A DNA stretch of 64,000 nt from an uncultured Aliiroseovarius sp. (GCF_947497285.1 NZ_CANMFT010000001.1:496001-560000); one strand, 5' to 3'. Counted from the stretch's first letter, positions 54,200 to 63,866 are shown. Program-made: numbers and translations. The notes: generated from the letters alone by a model not told the origin.

Positions 54200-55104
54200 T
54201 CACCTGCCTTCGGATCAAGGACATCACGCAGACCGTCGCCCAGAAGGTTGAACGCCAAAGAGACCGTGAAGATGGCCAGACCGGGCATGGTGGCGACCCA
54301 CCAGTGATCCAGAATGAACCGGCGCCCTTCGGAAATCATCGCGCCCCATTCCGGGCTGGGTGGTTGCGCGCCAAGGCCAAGAAAACCGAGCCCGGCAGCG
54401 GCCAGAATGATCCCCGCCATGTCCAGCGTCACCCGCACGATCAGGGACGAAATGCACAAGGGCCAGATATGCTTGGTAATGATGCGCAGCGGCCCGGCCC
54501 CCTGCAGCTTGATCGCGCTGATATAGTCCGAGGAGCGGATGGTCAGCGTCTCGGCCCGCGCAATCCGCGCGTAAGGTGGCCATGCGGTCAGCGAGATCGC
54601 CAGAACCGCGTTTTCAATCCCGGCGCCCAGAGCGGCCACGAAAGCCAGCGCCAGAACCAGACGGGGGAAGGCCAGGAAAATATCGGTAATCCGCATCAGG
54701 ATCGTATCGGTCCAGCCGCCTACATAGCCCGAGATCGTGCCAACCAGCAGCCCCGCCACCGGCGCGATCAGCGCCACCAGCGCCACGATATACAGCGTGA
54801 TCCGCGCGCCATAGATCAGCCGCGACAGGATATCGCGGCCAAGGCTGTCGGTGCCGAAGATGTGACCCTCGGTTCCTAGCGGTGCCAGCCGGTTGCCCAG
54901 ATCCTGCACAAAGGGATTATGCGGCGACAGCCACGGCGCGGCGGCCGCTATGAACACCAAGGCTACCAGAATGCCCAAACCGATCATCGCCATCGTATTG
55001 CTGCGAAACGACAGCCAGCCCTGATAGAAGGCGGATATCTTGGCATGGCGGCGCGACGTCGGCGTGTCCGTCAAAAGCCACTGTTTCAGTGTTTGTTCTG
55101 TCAT
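54196..55104 (-). CDS. Peptide ABC transporter permease (DppC-like)
   Basis: A 302-residue permease with about six helices. It has the N-terminal FRSNTMAMIGLGILVALVF, a FGTDSLGRDILSRLIYGAR motif typical of DppC, and the EAA-loop region YARIARAETLTIRSSDYISAIKLQGAG. It forms the transmembrane channel with the DppB-like partner. It is 15 bp downstream of that gene. Confidence 0.93.
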   Translation of the reverse strand: MTEQTLKQWLLTDTPTSRRHAKISAFYQGWLSFRSNTMAMIGLGILVALVFIAAAAPWLSPHNPFVQDLGNRLAPLGTEGHIFGTDSLGRDILSRLIYGARITLYIVALVALIAPVAGLLVGTISGYVGGWTDTILMRITDIFLAFPRLVLALAFVAALGAGIENAVLAISLTAWPPYARIARAETLTIRSSDYISAIKLQGAGPLRIITKHIWPLCISSLIVRVTLDMAGIILAAAGLGFLGLGAQPPSPEWGAMISEGRRFILDHWWVATMPGLAIFTVSLAFNLLGDGLRDVLDPKAGE

Positions 55105-55119
55105 TGATACTGTCCCGCC

Positions 55120-56193
55120 CTATTTCGCGCGTGGATCAAAGACCTTGTAGAGCAGGTCAGAGAAAATATTGAGCAGGATGAAGACCAAACCCACCACAAC
55201 AGTGCCGCCAAGCACAGCGTTCATGTCCGCGGACAGAAGCGCTGTGGTGATATAGCTGCCGATACCGGGCCACGAGAAGATGATCTCGGTCAGCACGGAT
55301 CCTTCCAAAAGCCCCGCATAGCTGAGTGCGATCACGGTGATCAGTTGCACGCGGATGTTCTTGAAGGCGTGTTTCCAGATCACGTCCCACTCCGACATGC
55401 CCTTCACGCGGGCTGTGGTGATATACTCGGCGCTGAGCTGTTCCAGCATGAACGACCGCGTCATGCGGCTGATATAGGCGAGTGAATAATAGCCAAGCAG
55501 CGAGGCTGGCAGGATGATGTGGGAAAACGCGTCCTTGAACACGTCCCAATTGCCGTCCAATGCCGCGTCGATCAGGATCATGCCGGTCACACTGGGGACG
55601 ACATCGACATAGAAAATGCCAACCCGGCCCGGACCGCCAACCCATCCAAGAATGCCATAGAAGATCAAAAGCCCCATCAGGCCGAGCCAGAAAATGGGCA
55701 TGGAATACCCCACAAGGGCCAACACCCGTGCGACCTGGTCGATCCATGATCCCTTACGCACTGCGGCCAGCACGCCAAGTGGCACACCCAGAATGACGCC
55801 GAACAGAATGCCCAGCGTGGCCAGCTCTAGCGTGGCGGGGAACACCCGCGCGATATCCTCGGACACCGGGCGCGCGTTCAGAAGCGAGGTGCCGAAATCC
55901 AGATGCAGCACGTCCCAGAGGTAATACAGAAACTGAACGATCAAGGGCTTGTCCAACCCAAGCTGCTCATACACGGCGTCATAAGTCGATTGCGAGGCGC
56001 GTTCACCAACGATGGACAGCACCGGATCAATCGGCATGACCCGCCCGATAATGAAGGTGATAAACAGCAGGCCCAACAACGTCACCGCGATCGAGCTAAG
56101 CGTTCTGACAGCCGTTTTCAGCGCCGGCCAAAGCGTGTCTGAAAGAGGCGCCCGTGTTGGGCGCCTCTCGTTATTGTCTTCGGTCAGGGCCAT
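55120..56193 (-). CDS. Peptide ABC transporter permease (DppB-like)
   Basis: A 357-residue permease with about six helices. It shows FGTSLLNARPVSEDIARVFPATLELA and the EAA loop YITTARVKGMSEWDVIWKHAFKN, both typical of DppB/OppB. An N-terminal extension of about 30 polar residues precedes the first helix. It starts directly after the binding-protein stop codon with no gap. Confidence 0.93.
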   Translation of the reverse strand: MALTEDNNERRPTRAPLSDTLWPALKTAVRTLSSIAVTLLGLLFITFIIGRVMPIDPVLSIVGERASQSTYDAVYEQLGLDKPLIVQFLYYLWDVLHLDFGTSLLNARPVSEDIARVFPATLELATLGILFGVILGVPLGVLAAVRKGSWIDQVARVLALVGYSMPIFWLGLMGLLIFYGILGWVGGPGRVGIFYVDVVPSVTGMILIDAALDGNWDVFKDAFSHIILPASLLGYYSLAYISRMTRSFMLEQLSAEYITTARVKGMSEWDVIWKHAFKNIRVQLITVIALSYAGLLEGSVLTEIIFSWPGIGSYITTALLSADMNAVLGGTVVVGLVFILLNIFSDLLYKVFDPRAK

Positions 56194-57789
56194 TTATTTG
56201 GTGACCTGCCAATAGGCAGCAGAGGTCACGGCTTGTCCGGTCGACCAGTTCATCACGTTGTCACGCAGCGCAGATTGTTCGATCTGCTGGAACATGATCG
56301 CGAAGGGTGAGATCTCGCGGAACTCGGCCTGAATGTCCTGATACATCTGCACCCGCTTGTCGCGATCGCCCTCGGTTACGGCGGCCTCGACCTTCGGTGT
56401 CAGCCCGCCTGTATCCCAGGCATTCCGCCAGGCCAGAAGGCCGGTGGCGTTCGCCTCGTCGCTGTTGTCGGGGTTATAGGCAAAGGTGCCCGCATTGGTT
56501 TGCGGGTCAGGATAGTCCGGCCCCCATGCCCCCAGATACATATCCAACTCGCGCGCACGATAGCGAGCAAGGATCTGTTTCGCCGTACCCACGGTGATGT
56601 TCAGCGTGATTCCAGCCTGCGCGAAGGTGTTTTGCAGCGATTGAGCGATCTCCATGCGTTCCTGCGCCTCGCGCACGCCTGTTTCGATCTCAAGCCCTTC
56701 GACACCGGCAGCCGCCAAAAGTTCCTTGGCCTTTTCGATGTTCAGCGAGAAGGGATTTTCCTCGGACGCGCCAAGATAGGTGGCGGGCAGGAAGTTCTGG
56801 TGGATCGTATACTGCCCCTTCAGGAAGCTGTTTTTCATGCCCTCATAGTCGATCAGATATTTGATCGCCTGACGAACCTCAGGCTTGGACAGTTCAGGGT
56901 GCTTCTGGTTCAGGGACAGATACATCAGACGGCCTTTCAGCTCGTCCTCGACCTTGATGCCACCAGCTTCCATCACACCGGCAATATCTTCCGGGTTCAG
57001 GTTGCGGGCGATGTCGATGTCACCACGCTCCAGCAGCAAACGTTGCGACGCGCTTTCCAGCACGTGCCGCACGATCACCCGCTCCATCGTCGGCGCGCCG
57101 CCGTAATAGTCCGGATAAGCTTCAAGCGTCACGCTTTCATTGGGCTTCCAGCCTGCCATCGTATAGGGACCGGAGCCAGCCGAGTTGGTTTTCAGCCATG
57201 TGTTGCCCATGTCGCCGTCAACCTCGTTGGCCATGACGGTTTCTTTGTCGACAATCCCGCCAATGGTGGCCGTCAGACAGTTCAACACGAACGAGGTCGC
57301 GTATTGCTTGTCCGTCGTGATCATCAGCTTGTTGCCGTCGGCCTTGATGGTCTCGGTCGCGTTTTCAGGGGTGAACCCGAACTGGGTCAGGATGAACGCA
57401 GGCGTCTTGTTCAGGATCACCGCGCGTTGCAGCGAATACGCCGCATCTTCGGCGCGAACCGGGTTGCCGGAATGGAACGTGACGCCTTCACGCATGGTGA
57501 AGGTGATGGTCTTGCCGTCCTCGCTGACCTCCCAGCTTTCGGCAAGGCCGGGTTGGTAGCCTGCGGCAAGGTCAAGCGGGTCCAGGTAGACCAGACGGCT
57601 ATAGACGTTGCGGCTGATGTCCGAGCCCGCGAACTCAAAGCTTTCCGCCGGGTCCAGCGTGGTCACATCGTCGATACGGTTGGCGATGACCAGCATGTTG
57701 GCGGGCGTTTCCGCGTAAGCCGCAAAGGAGGATACCCCCATCGCCACGCCAATCGCAGCACTTGTCAGTAATCTATTGATAGCATTCAT
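56194..57789 (-). CDS. Peptide ABC transporter substrate-binding protein (SBP family 5)
   Basis: A 531-residue periplasmic binding protein. The signal peptide is MNAINRLLTSAAIGVAMGVSSFAAYA; the family-5 N-terminal motif is TLDPAESFEFAGSDISRNVYSRLVY, and ITFTMREGVTFHSGNPVRAEDAAYS follows. It captures peptides or similar solutes for the DppBC permease. GGAGAGG lies before the start. It follows the dipeptidase gene by 51 bp in the same operon. Confidence 0.94.
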   Translation of the reverse strand: MNAINRLLTSAAIGVAMGVSSFAAYAETPANMLVIANRIDDVTTLDPAESFEFAGSDISRNVYSRLVYLDPLDLAAGYQPGLAESWEVSEDGKTITFTMREGVTFHSGNPVRAEDAAYSLQRAVILNKTPAFILTQFGFTPENATETIKADGNKLMITTDKQYATSFVLNCLTATIGGIVDKETVMANEVDGDMGNTWLKTNSAGSGPYTMAGWKPNESVTLEAYPDYYGGAPTMERVIVRHVLESASQRLLLERGDIDIARNLNPEDIAGVMEAGGIKVEDELKGRLMYLSLNQKHPELSKPEVRQAIKYLIDYEGMKNSFLKGQYTIHQNFLPATYLGASEENPFSLNIEKAKELLAAAGVEGLEIETGVREAQERMEIAQSLQNTFAQAGITLNITVGTAKQILARYRARELDMYLGAWGPDYPDPQTNAGTFAYNPDNSDEANATGLLAWRNAWDTGGLTPKVEAAVTEGDRDKRVQMYQDIQAEFREISPFAIMFQQIEQSALRDNVMNWSTGQAVTSAAYWQVTK

Positions 57790-57840
57790 GTTTTGAACCT
57801 CTCCTGTTCAGTTTCATTTCGGGCTGCGCGCGCGGCGGGG

Positions 57841-58902
57841 TTATTGCCCCCAGGTTTTCTCCAACACTCGCAACCAGTTTTCTTGGCAAAGCTTGGCGAT
57901 CAACGCCTCGCCATACCCATGCTGCGCCATGGCGTGCCTCAGCTTTGGCAAGCCGGCGCAGGACGTCAGGTCTTCGGGCACGATCGCCCCGTCATAGTCT
58001 GATCCAAGCCCCACACGGTCTTCGCCCAAATGGTCGATCAGGTGATCAAGATGACGCAACATCTGTTCCAACGGGACATCTGCCACCATGCGGCCATCGT
58101 CGCGCAGGAAGGCAACGGCGAAGTTCAGCCCCACCATACCATCACTTTCACGGATTGCGGCAAGTTGTTTGTCAGTCAGGTTGCGACTGTGCGAGCAAAT
58201 GGCGTGGGCGTTGGAATGCGTGGCCACCAAGGGCTTGGTCGAATGGCGCGCCACGTCCCAGAACCCGGCTTCGTTCAAATGCGACAGATCGACCATGATG
58301 CCAAGCTCGTTGCAGCGTCTGATCAGCCTTAGCCCGTGATCGGTCAGCCCGTCGCCGATATCGCCGGTGCTGGGATACCGAAAGGGCACGCCATGGCCAA
58401 AGATCGTCGATCTGCTCCAAACCGGGCCAAGCGATCGCAATCCGGCCTGATACAAGACCTCCAGCGTGTTCAACTCGGCGTCGATGGCCTCGGCGCCTTC
58501 GATGTGGAAGATCGCGGCCATCTGACCGGCCTTCAGCACATCGCGGATCTGGGCGGCACTGCGGCACACCGTCAGCGCGCCGCGCTTTTCCAGATCAAAC
58601 AGAATGGCGGCCTGCGCCATCACCACGGGGAAGGCGTCTTCCCAATCAATGGGATCGGGCAGTGGCAAGTCATAGCTTGGCTTGGTCATTTGCTCGGTCT
58701 TGAAATCAAGATCGGTGGGCGAGGGGATGTAGACCGCGAAAAACCCGCCGCCGAAACCGCCGGCCTTGGCACGCGCAGCGTCGATGGCGCCAACCCGCCC
58801 GGTCAGGAAGCTGTCCGCCACAGCAAGGCCGCCGGCGCGATACAGCTTTAGCAGGACGTCGTTATGCCCATCAAAGACAACTGGAGCAGTTGGATCGGTC
58901 AC
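57841..58902 (-). CDS. Membrane dipeptidase (M19 family)
   Basis: A 353-residue zinc dipeptidase of the renal-dipeptidase family. FDGHNDVLLKLY gives the first metal ligands (H-x-D), IEGAEAIDAELNTLE the bridging Glu, VDLSHLNEAGFWDVARHSTKPLVATHSNAH the two later His ligands, and VGLGSDYDG the final Asp. It hydrolyses dipeptides, including D-residue ones. GTG 58902 (VTDPTAPV) has GGGGGA 9 bases upstream; an upstream in-frame ATG at 58953 lacks one. As first gene of the uptake operon it links import and cleavage. Confidence 0.9.
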   Translation of the reverse strand: MTDPTAPVVFDGHNDVLLKLYRAGGLAVADSFLTGRVGAIDAARAKAGGFGGGFFAVYIPSPTDLDFKTEQMTKPSYDLPLPDPIDWEDAFPVVMAQAAILFDLEKRGALTVCRSAAQIRDVLKAGQMAAIFHIEGAEAIDAELNTLEVLYQAGLRSLGPVWSRSTIFGHGVPFRYPSTGDIGDGLTDHGLRLIRRCNELGIMVDLSHLNEAGFWDVARHSTKPLVATHSNAHAICSHSRNLTDKQLAAIRESDGMVGLNFAVAFLRDDGRMVADVPLEQMLRHLDHLIDHLGEDRVGLGSDYDGAIVPEDLTSCAGLPKLRHAMAQHGYGEALIAKLCQENWLRVLEKTWGQ

Positions 58903-58970
58903 GTGTGATTTCCCCCAAGAAACACCTGAACAGCTTATTGCAGTATTTCTCATGGACCAGTGTAAAGTGC

Positions 58971-58985
58971 ATGATAAAAGATCAT
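58971..58985. promoter_or_regulatory. Candidate LysR operator in the divergent promoter region
   Basis: ATGAT-N5-ATCAT (58971-58985) contains T-N11-A, the LysR box pattern, as part of an inverted repeat. It is 30 bp before the LysR gene and 69 bp from the dipeptidase start. Confidence 0.45.
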
Positions 58986-59014
58986 AGCCCCATTACCAAT
59001 ACGCAGAGAGTCCC

Positions 59015-59923
59015 ATGCCCACGAAGACTTGGCACAGCTTGCCTGAATACCAAGCCCTGCGCGCCCTGATGGAAAGCGGCACCACCTCGAAGGCGGCGAT
59101 CCGGCTTGGGCGGTCGCAATCTGCCGTCAGCCGCTCCATCGCACATTTGGAGGCGCGCACCGGCCGTATCTTGTTCGAACGCGAAGGCGGGCGGCTGCGG
59201 CCAACCAACGAGGCGGTGCAGATGAACCGCCGTCTCGACCCGCTTTTCGAGGCGCTGGACCGGATCGATGGCCCACCCGAGCGAGCACAGGAAACCCTGC
59301 GCATCATTGCCCCGCCCACCTATGCCCACCGGTTCCTGGTCCAGCACATCGCTAATTTCCTGAAGACCAACCCGCATTTTTTCATCAGTCTTGAGGTGTC
59401 GCCGTCCGAAGATGTCATTCGCGGCGTTTTGGAGCGGCGCTTTGACCTGGGCGTCACCGGGGTCGAACTGTCGCGCAGTGGCGTGAAGCTGACCCCTTAT
59501 CGCAACTCAAGCGCGGTTTGCGTCATGCCCAACGACCACCCGCTGGCGGGGCGTGATATCATCCACCCCGAAGACCTGCACGGACAGGCCTTGGTCGCGT
59601 TGACACACCGCCACGCCCGCCGCGCCCAACTCGAGAAGGTCTTGCACGCCAGCCGAAGCACACCGCGTATCGTTGCCGAGGTCTCGACCTCGTTCGCCGC
59701 GGTCGATCTGGCGAAAGAGGGCTTGGGCCTGACCATCGTGAACCCGTTTCCGATTGTGCAATACCGCTCTGACGACGTGGTGTTTCGCCCCTTTGCGTCG
59801 CAAATCGACTATCGGAGCTATTTTGTGACCAGCGACCACCGCCCCACACCCGGCATTGCGCGTGCGTTCATGCGCCACCTCAGGCTGCACACGGCAAAAG
59901 ATCCGTTCTCGGACAAAGCCTGA
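59015..59923 (+). CDS. LysR family transcriptional regulator of the dipeptide operon
   Basis: A 302-residue LysR regulator. The N-terminal helix-turn-helix is LPEYQALRALMESGTTSKAAIRLGRSQSAVSRSIAHLEARTG, and the effector-binding domain spans residues about 90-295. It is divergent from the dipeptidase-transporter operon across 112 bp with a T-N11-A dyad, so it probably controls that operon and itself. The inducer, possibly a dipeptide, is not known. Confidence 0.9.
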   Translation: MPTKTWHSLPEYQALRALMESGTTSKAAIRLGRSQSAVSRSIAHLEARTGRILFEREGGRLRPTNEAVQMNRRLDPLFEALDRIDGPPERAQETLRIIAPPTYAHRFLVQHIANFLKTNPHFFISLEVSPSEDVIRGVLERRFDLGVTGVELSRSGVKLTPYRNSSAVCVMPNDHPLAGRDIIHPEDLHGQALVALTHRHARRAQLEKVLHASRSTPRIVAEVSTSFAAVDLAKEGLGLTIVNPFPIVQYRSDDVVFRPFASQIDYRSYFVTSDHRPTPGIARAFMRHLRLHTAKDPFSDKA

Positions 59924-59939
59924 GCGGTGTCAGGTGGGG

Positions 59940-60617
59940 TCAGGGCAGATACTTACCGGCCTCTTTGCGGGCAAATGCCTTCATCTTGTCTCCATGGGCG
60001 ACAAGAAAGGCGCGGGTGCGGTCGGGGTCGTGCTTTGACAGATCGCGCAGCCACCATGCCACGGCTTTCTGAATGAACCAGTCGTGGTCCTCGACATACC
60101 CCTCGGCCCATCCCAACACGCGGTCGCGGATCGCAAGTTCGTCAGGTTTCGGGAAGTTCTGCTTGGTCCAGGGCAGCGTGATCACTAGGGCGGCGCGGCG
60201 GCTCCACATGTGGTCCGATCTGGTCCAACCCTCAACGGTGTCGATGCGCGCGGGGTCGGCGACCAGCCGCTTTTGACCGGCCATGCAGACATGATCGGCA
60301 ATTGCCCAACTGTCGAAGTCAGGCACCCAGCTTTGGATCAACGCCCAAGCCGCGTCGTCCGGGCGCAAACGCGCTTGGGTCAGCAGCTTGGCCGCCGCGA
60401 TGCGCGCTTCAAAGATGTCGCTTTGCCAGAGCTGGTCGGCCAGCCCTACACGCTGTTCGACAGGCAGGGTTTGCCGCCAGCTTTTGGTCAGGTCGTTCAG
60501 CGCCGGGTTTGGTATGCCCAGCACTTCGCGCGTCTGCTTGTGATAGGCGGCCATGCCTTCGGCGCGACCTTCTTCCACATGCGATTTCAGCGCGGCGAGG
60601 GCATCATCCAGCGTCAT
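59940..60617 (-). CDS. DNA alkylation repair protein (AlkD-like)
   Basis: A 225-residue all-helical HEAT-repeat-like protein. WVPDFDSWAIADHVCMAG matches the Trp/Asp segment and MWSRRAALVITLPW the Arg segment that line the DNA-contact groove of AlkD. AlkD is a glycosylase for N3- and N7-alkylated purines. ATG 60617 overlaps the glmS stop (ATGA), so the two are translated together. The 50 codons open upstream are inside glmS and are not part of the gene. Confidence 0.85.
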   Translation of the reverse strand: MTLDDALAALKSHVEEGRAEGMAAYHKQTREVLGIPNPALNDLTKSWRQTLPVEQRVGLADQLWQSDIFEARIAAAKLLTQARLRPDDAAWALIQSWVPDFDSWAIADHVCMAGQKRLVADPARIDTVEGWTRSDHMWSRRAALVITLPWTKQNFPKPDELAIRDRVLGWAEGYVEDHDWFIQKAVAWWLRDLSKHDPDRTRAFLVAHGDKMKAFARKEAGKYLP

Positions 60618-62434
60618 TCGACCGTGACCGACTTGGCAAGGTTGCGGGGCTGGTCCACATCGGTGCCTTTGGCAATCGCGGTGTGATAGGCCAAAAGCTG
60701 GGCCGGGATCGCGTAAAGGATTGGCTGAACAAGTTCGGGCGCTTCTGGCAGGGCAAGTGTTTGCCAAACCCCGTCGCCCGCCTCTTTCGCAGCGCGTGCG
60801 TCTGACACCAGAACCACACGGCCGCCGCGTGCCATGACCTCTTGCATGTTGGACACCGTCTTGTCGAACAGCTTGTCATGGGGCGCCATCACCACGGTTG
60901 GGGTGGCCTTGTCGACCAGCGCAATGGGTCCGTGTTTCAGTTCACCTGACGCATAACCTTCGGCGTGTATATAGCTGATTTCTTTTAATTTTAGCGCGCC
61001 TTCGAGCGCCAAAGGAAACATCTGCCCGCGCCCCAAAAACAGCACATCGCGTGCTTCGGCCAATTGCGCCGCGATCTTTTTGGTCGCCGCGTCAATGGTC
61101 AGGGCGTGGCTCATCAGGCCGGGCAATTGGCGCAGTTCAAACAGGTGCTGCCGCAGGCCGGCGTCGTCCAGATGACCGCGATCATGCGCCGCTTTCAGTG
61201 CCATGATTGCAAAGCAGGTCAACTGGCAAGTGAATGCCTTGGTTGAGGCGACCGACACTTCCGGCCCTGCATGGATTTCCACCGCCACGTCGCTTTCGCG
61301 CGCGATAGAGCTTTCGGGCACATTGATCAGGCTGACGATCTTGTCCACCTTACCTGCCGAGTAGCGCAACGCGGCCAGCGTATCGGCGGTTTCGCCCGAC
61401 TGGCTGACGAACAGGCCCAAGCTGCGGGGTGCAAATGGCGCTTCGCGATAGCGAAATTCGCTTGCCACGTCGATGTCGATGGGCAGGCGGGCGTAGTGTT
61501 CAAACCAGTATTTCGCCACCAACCCGGCATAGTAGGCCGTGCCGCAGGCGACGATGGACAGGCGGTCGACATCGGCAAAATTGATACCGCCCATGTCCAT
61601 GGTGATCTGGTCGCCTTGCACATAGGCATTCAGCACTTCGCCAACCACGGTCGGTTGCTGGGCGATTTCCTTCGCCATGAAGTGTTTGTAGCCGCCTTTT
61701 TCGATCCGGGCTGCGTCAAGGCGCACCTGTTTCATCGGGCGGTTGGCAAGGCGCCCTTCGGCGTCGAATATCTCCGCCCCGTCGCGGGTGACGACGGCCC
61801 AGTCGCCTTCTTCCAGATATGTGATCTTGTCGGTCATCGGGGCCAGCGCGATGGCGTCAGAGCCCACGAACATCTCGCCCTCACCATGTCCAATGGCCAG
61901 TGGGCTGCCTTTGCGCGCGGCGATCATCAGGTCGTGTTCACCGTCAAACAGGAAGCACAGCGCAAACGCGCCTTCCAACTCGGACAGCGTGGCGGCCACG
62001 GCCTCTTTCGGCGTTTTGCCGCGTGCGACGTGGCTTTGGGCCAGCAGGGCAACGGTTTCGGTGTCGGTCTCGGTCGAGAACTCCAACCCTTCTGCCGCAA
62101 GTTGCGCGCGCAGCTCGCGGAAGTTTTCGATGATCCCGTTATGCACCACCGCGACCGATCCTGCCTGGTGCGGGTGGGCGTTGTCGGTGGTCGGCGCGCC
62201 ATGGGTGGCCCAGCGGGTGTGACCGATGCCGGATTTCCCTGCCAACGGGTCATGCACCAGCATGTCCGACAGGTTCACCAATTTGCCGACGGCGCGGCGG
62301 CGTTCCAAAGACCCCGCCTCGTTGATCGTCGCAATCCCGGCGCTGTCATAACCGCGATATTCCAGCCGCTTCAGCGCCTCAACCAAGATGGGTGCGGCCT
62401 CGTGATTGCCCAGGACCCCTACAATTCCACACAT
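60614..62434 (-). CDS. glmS: Glutamine:fructose-6-phosphate aminotransferase GlmS
   Basis: A 606-residue enzyme starting MCGIVGVLG, so Cys2 is the catalytic nucleophile after Met removal. The N-terminal glutaminase domain has HTRWATHGAPTTDNAHPH. Two SIS domains follow (IVACGTAYYAGLVAKYWFE, LFVSQSGETADTLAALRY; VLFLGRGQMFPLALEGALKLKE), and the C-terminus DQPRNLAKSVTVE is conserved. It makes glucosamine-6-phosphate, the first step to UDP-GlcNAc. It starts 1 bp after glmU. Confidence 0.96.
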   Translation of the reverse strand: MCGIVGVLGNHEAAPILVEALKRLEYRGYDSAGIATINEAGSLERRRAVGKLVNLSDMLVHDPLAGKSGIGHTRWATHGAPTTDNAHPHQAGSVAVVHNGIIENFRELRAQLAAEGLEFSTETDTETVALLAQSHVARGKTPKEAVAATLSELEGAFALCFLFDGEHDLMIAARKGSPLAIGHGEGEMFVGSDAIALAPMTDKITYLEEGDWAVVTRDGAEIFDAEGRLANRPMKQVRLDAARIEKGGYKHFMAKEIAQQPTVVGEVLNAYVQGDQITMDMGGINFADVDRLSIVACGTAYYAGLVAKYWFEHYARLPIDIDVASEFRYREAPFAPRSLGLFVSQSGETADTLAALRYSAGKVDKIVSLINVPESSIARESDVAVEIHAGPEVSVASTKAFTCQLTCFAIMALKAAHDRGHLDDAGLRQHLFELRQLPGLMSHALTIDAATKKIAAQLAEARDVLFLGRGQMFPLALEGALKLKEISYIHAEGYASGELKHGPIALVDKATPTVVMAPHDKLFDKTVSNMQEVMARGGRVVLVSDARAAKEAGDGVWQTLALPEAPELVQPILYAIPAQLLAYHTAIAKGTDVDQPRNLAKSVTVE

Positions 62435-62435
62435 T

Positions 62436-63791
62436 TCAGGATCCTTTCATGCGCTTGGCCTTGGCGGCCTTTAGCTTTGCAAACAGTTTGACGGCAAGGC
62501 CGGGTTTGACCTCCATCTTGGCGCGGGCGACCGCCATGGCACCGGCGGGCACATCTTTGGTGACCACGGTGCCGGTTGCCGTCATCGCCTCGTCCCCGAT
62601 GGATACGGGGGCCACAAGGCAGGTGTTTGACCCGATGAACGTCCGCGCGCCGATGTCCGTGCGGTGTTTGGAGACACCGTCATAGTTGCAGGTGATGGTG
62701 CCTGCGCCAATATTGGCGTGCTCGCCGACACGCGCGTCGCCCACATAGGACAGGTGGTTGACCTTCGCGCCTTCTTCGATCTGGGCGTTCTTGATCTCGA
62801 CGAAATTGCCCACCTTGGCGTCATTGGCCAGTTCGGCACCGGGGCGCAGGCGGGCATAGGGGCCGACCACCGCGCCGCGCGAGACGTGGCAGCCTTCGAG
62901 GTGTGAAAACGCGCGGATCAATGCGCCGCTTTCAACGGTCACGCCGGGGCCGAACACCACGTTGGGTTCCACCACCGTATCGCGCCCGATGACGGTGTCA
63001 TGGGCAAAAAAGACCGTGTCGCGAGCAATCAGCGTGACACCATCTTCCAGCGCGGCGTCGCGGGCGCGGGTCTGGAATACCTGTTCGGCGGCGGCCAGTT
63101 CGGCACGGGAATTGATGCCGAGGGTTTCCGCTTCGTCGCAGGTTACCACCGAGGCGGTCAGACCGCGCGCGCGGGCGACCGACACGATATCGGGCAAGTA
63201 ATATTCGCCCGCTGCGTTGTCGTTTCCAACCCCGTCCAGCAGGTCGAACAGAAGCTTAGCGTCTGCTGCAACAACGCCGCTGTTACAAAGTGTTACGGCG
63301 CGTTCTTCATCTGATGCATCTTTGAATTCAACGATGCGATCCAGCCCGCCATCCTTGACGATCAAGCGCCCATAACGGCCGGGGTCTGCGGCCTCAAAGC
63401 CCAGCACAACCACGTCTGCGCCCTTCGTGCGCGCCGCTGCCATCGCCTCAAGCGTCTCGGTGCGGATGAAGGGCGTGTCGCCGTAAAGCACGATCGCGTC
63501 GCCGGTGAACCCGTCCAGCGCGGCCCGCGCCTGTTGAACCGCGTGACCGGTGCCCAACTGTTCTTCCTGCACGGTGATGGATATCTCGGGGTCGATGTCC
63601 TTGGCCGCAGCTTCGACCATCTGGGCGCCGTGACCCACAACCAGCACCGCGCGATCCGGCAACAAAGCAGCCCCCGATGCCAACGCATGGGCAAACAGCG
63701 GAGCGCCTGCAATCTCGTGCATCACTTTGGGCAGGTCGGAATTCATCCGTGTTCCCTTGCCAGCGGCAAGGACAATCAGGGCGGTCGCCAT
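62436..63791 (-). CDS. glmU: Bifunctional GlcNAc-1-P uridyltransferase/GlcN-1-P acetyltransferase GlmU
   Basis: A 451-residue enzyme. The N-terminal pyrophosphorylase has ALIVLAAGKGTRMNSDLPKVMH and LYGDTPFI; the C-terminal half is a left-handed beta-helix of hexapeptide repeats (VNHLSYVGDARVGEHANIGAGTITCNYDG). It makes UDP-GlcNAc from glucosamine-1-phosphate. ATG 63791 was chosen over one six codons upstream because it aligns with the MxxLIVLAAG family start. It leads the glmU-glmS-alkD operon. Confidence 0.96.
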   Translation of the reverse strand: MATALIVLAAGKGTRMNSDLPKVMHEIAGAPLFAHALASGAALLPDRAVLVVGHGAQMVEAAAKDIDPEISITVQEEQLGTGHAVQQARAALDGFTGDAIVLYGDTPFIRTETLEAMAAARTKGADVVVLGFEAADPGRYGRLIVKDGGLDRIVEFKDASDEERAVTLCNSGVVAADAKLLFDLLDGVGNDNAAGEYYLPDIVSVARARGLTASVVTCDEAETLGINSRAELAAAEQVFQTRARDAALEDGVTLIARDTVFFAHDTVIGRDTVVEPNVVFGPGVTVESGALIRAFSHLEGCHVSRGAVVGPYARLRPGAELANDAKVGNFVEIKNAQIEEGAKVNHLSYVGDARVGEHANIGAGTITCNYDGVSKHRTDIGARTFIGSNTCLVAPVSIGDEAMTATGTVVTKDVPAGAMAVARAKMEVKPGLAVKLFAKLKAAKAKRMKGS

Positions 63792-63866
63792 ATCTATCTG
63801 CTCTTCCAATTTCTTTTCGCCCGTTTTACCCCTTGGGGCGCGGCTCGCAAGCGAAAGCTGTTCAAT

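Noticed and set aside
56500-57771. A 423-codon plus-strand frame opposite the binding protein gene
   Set aside because: It is the mirror of a clear SBP family 5 gene with signal peptide and operon context; the antisense product resembles nothing.
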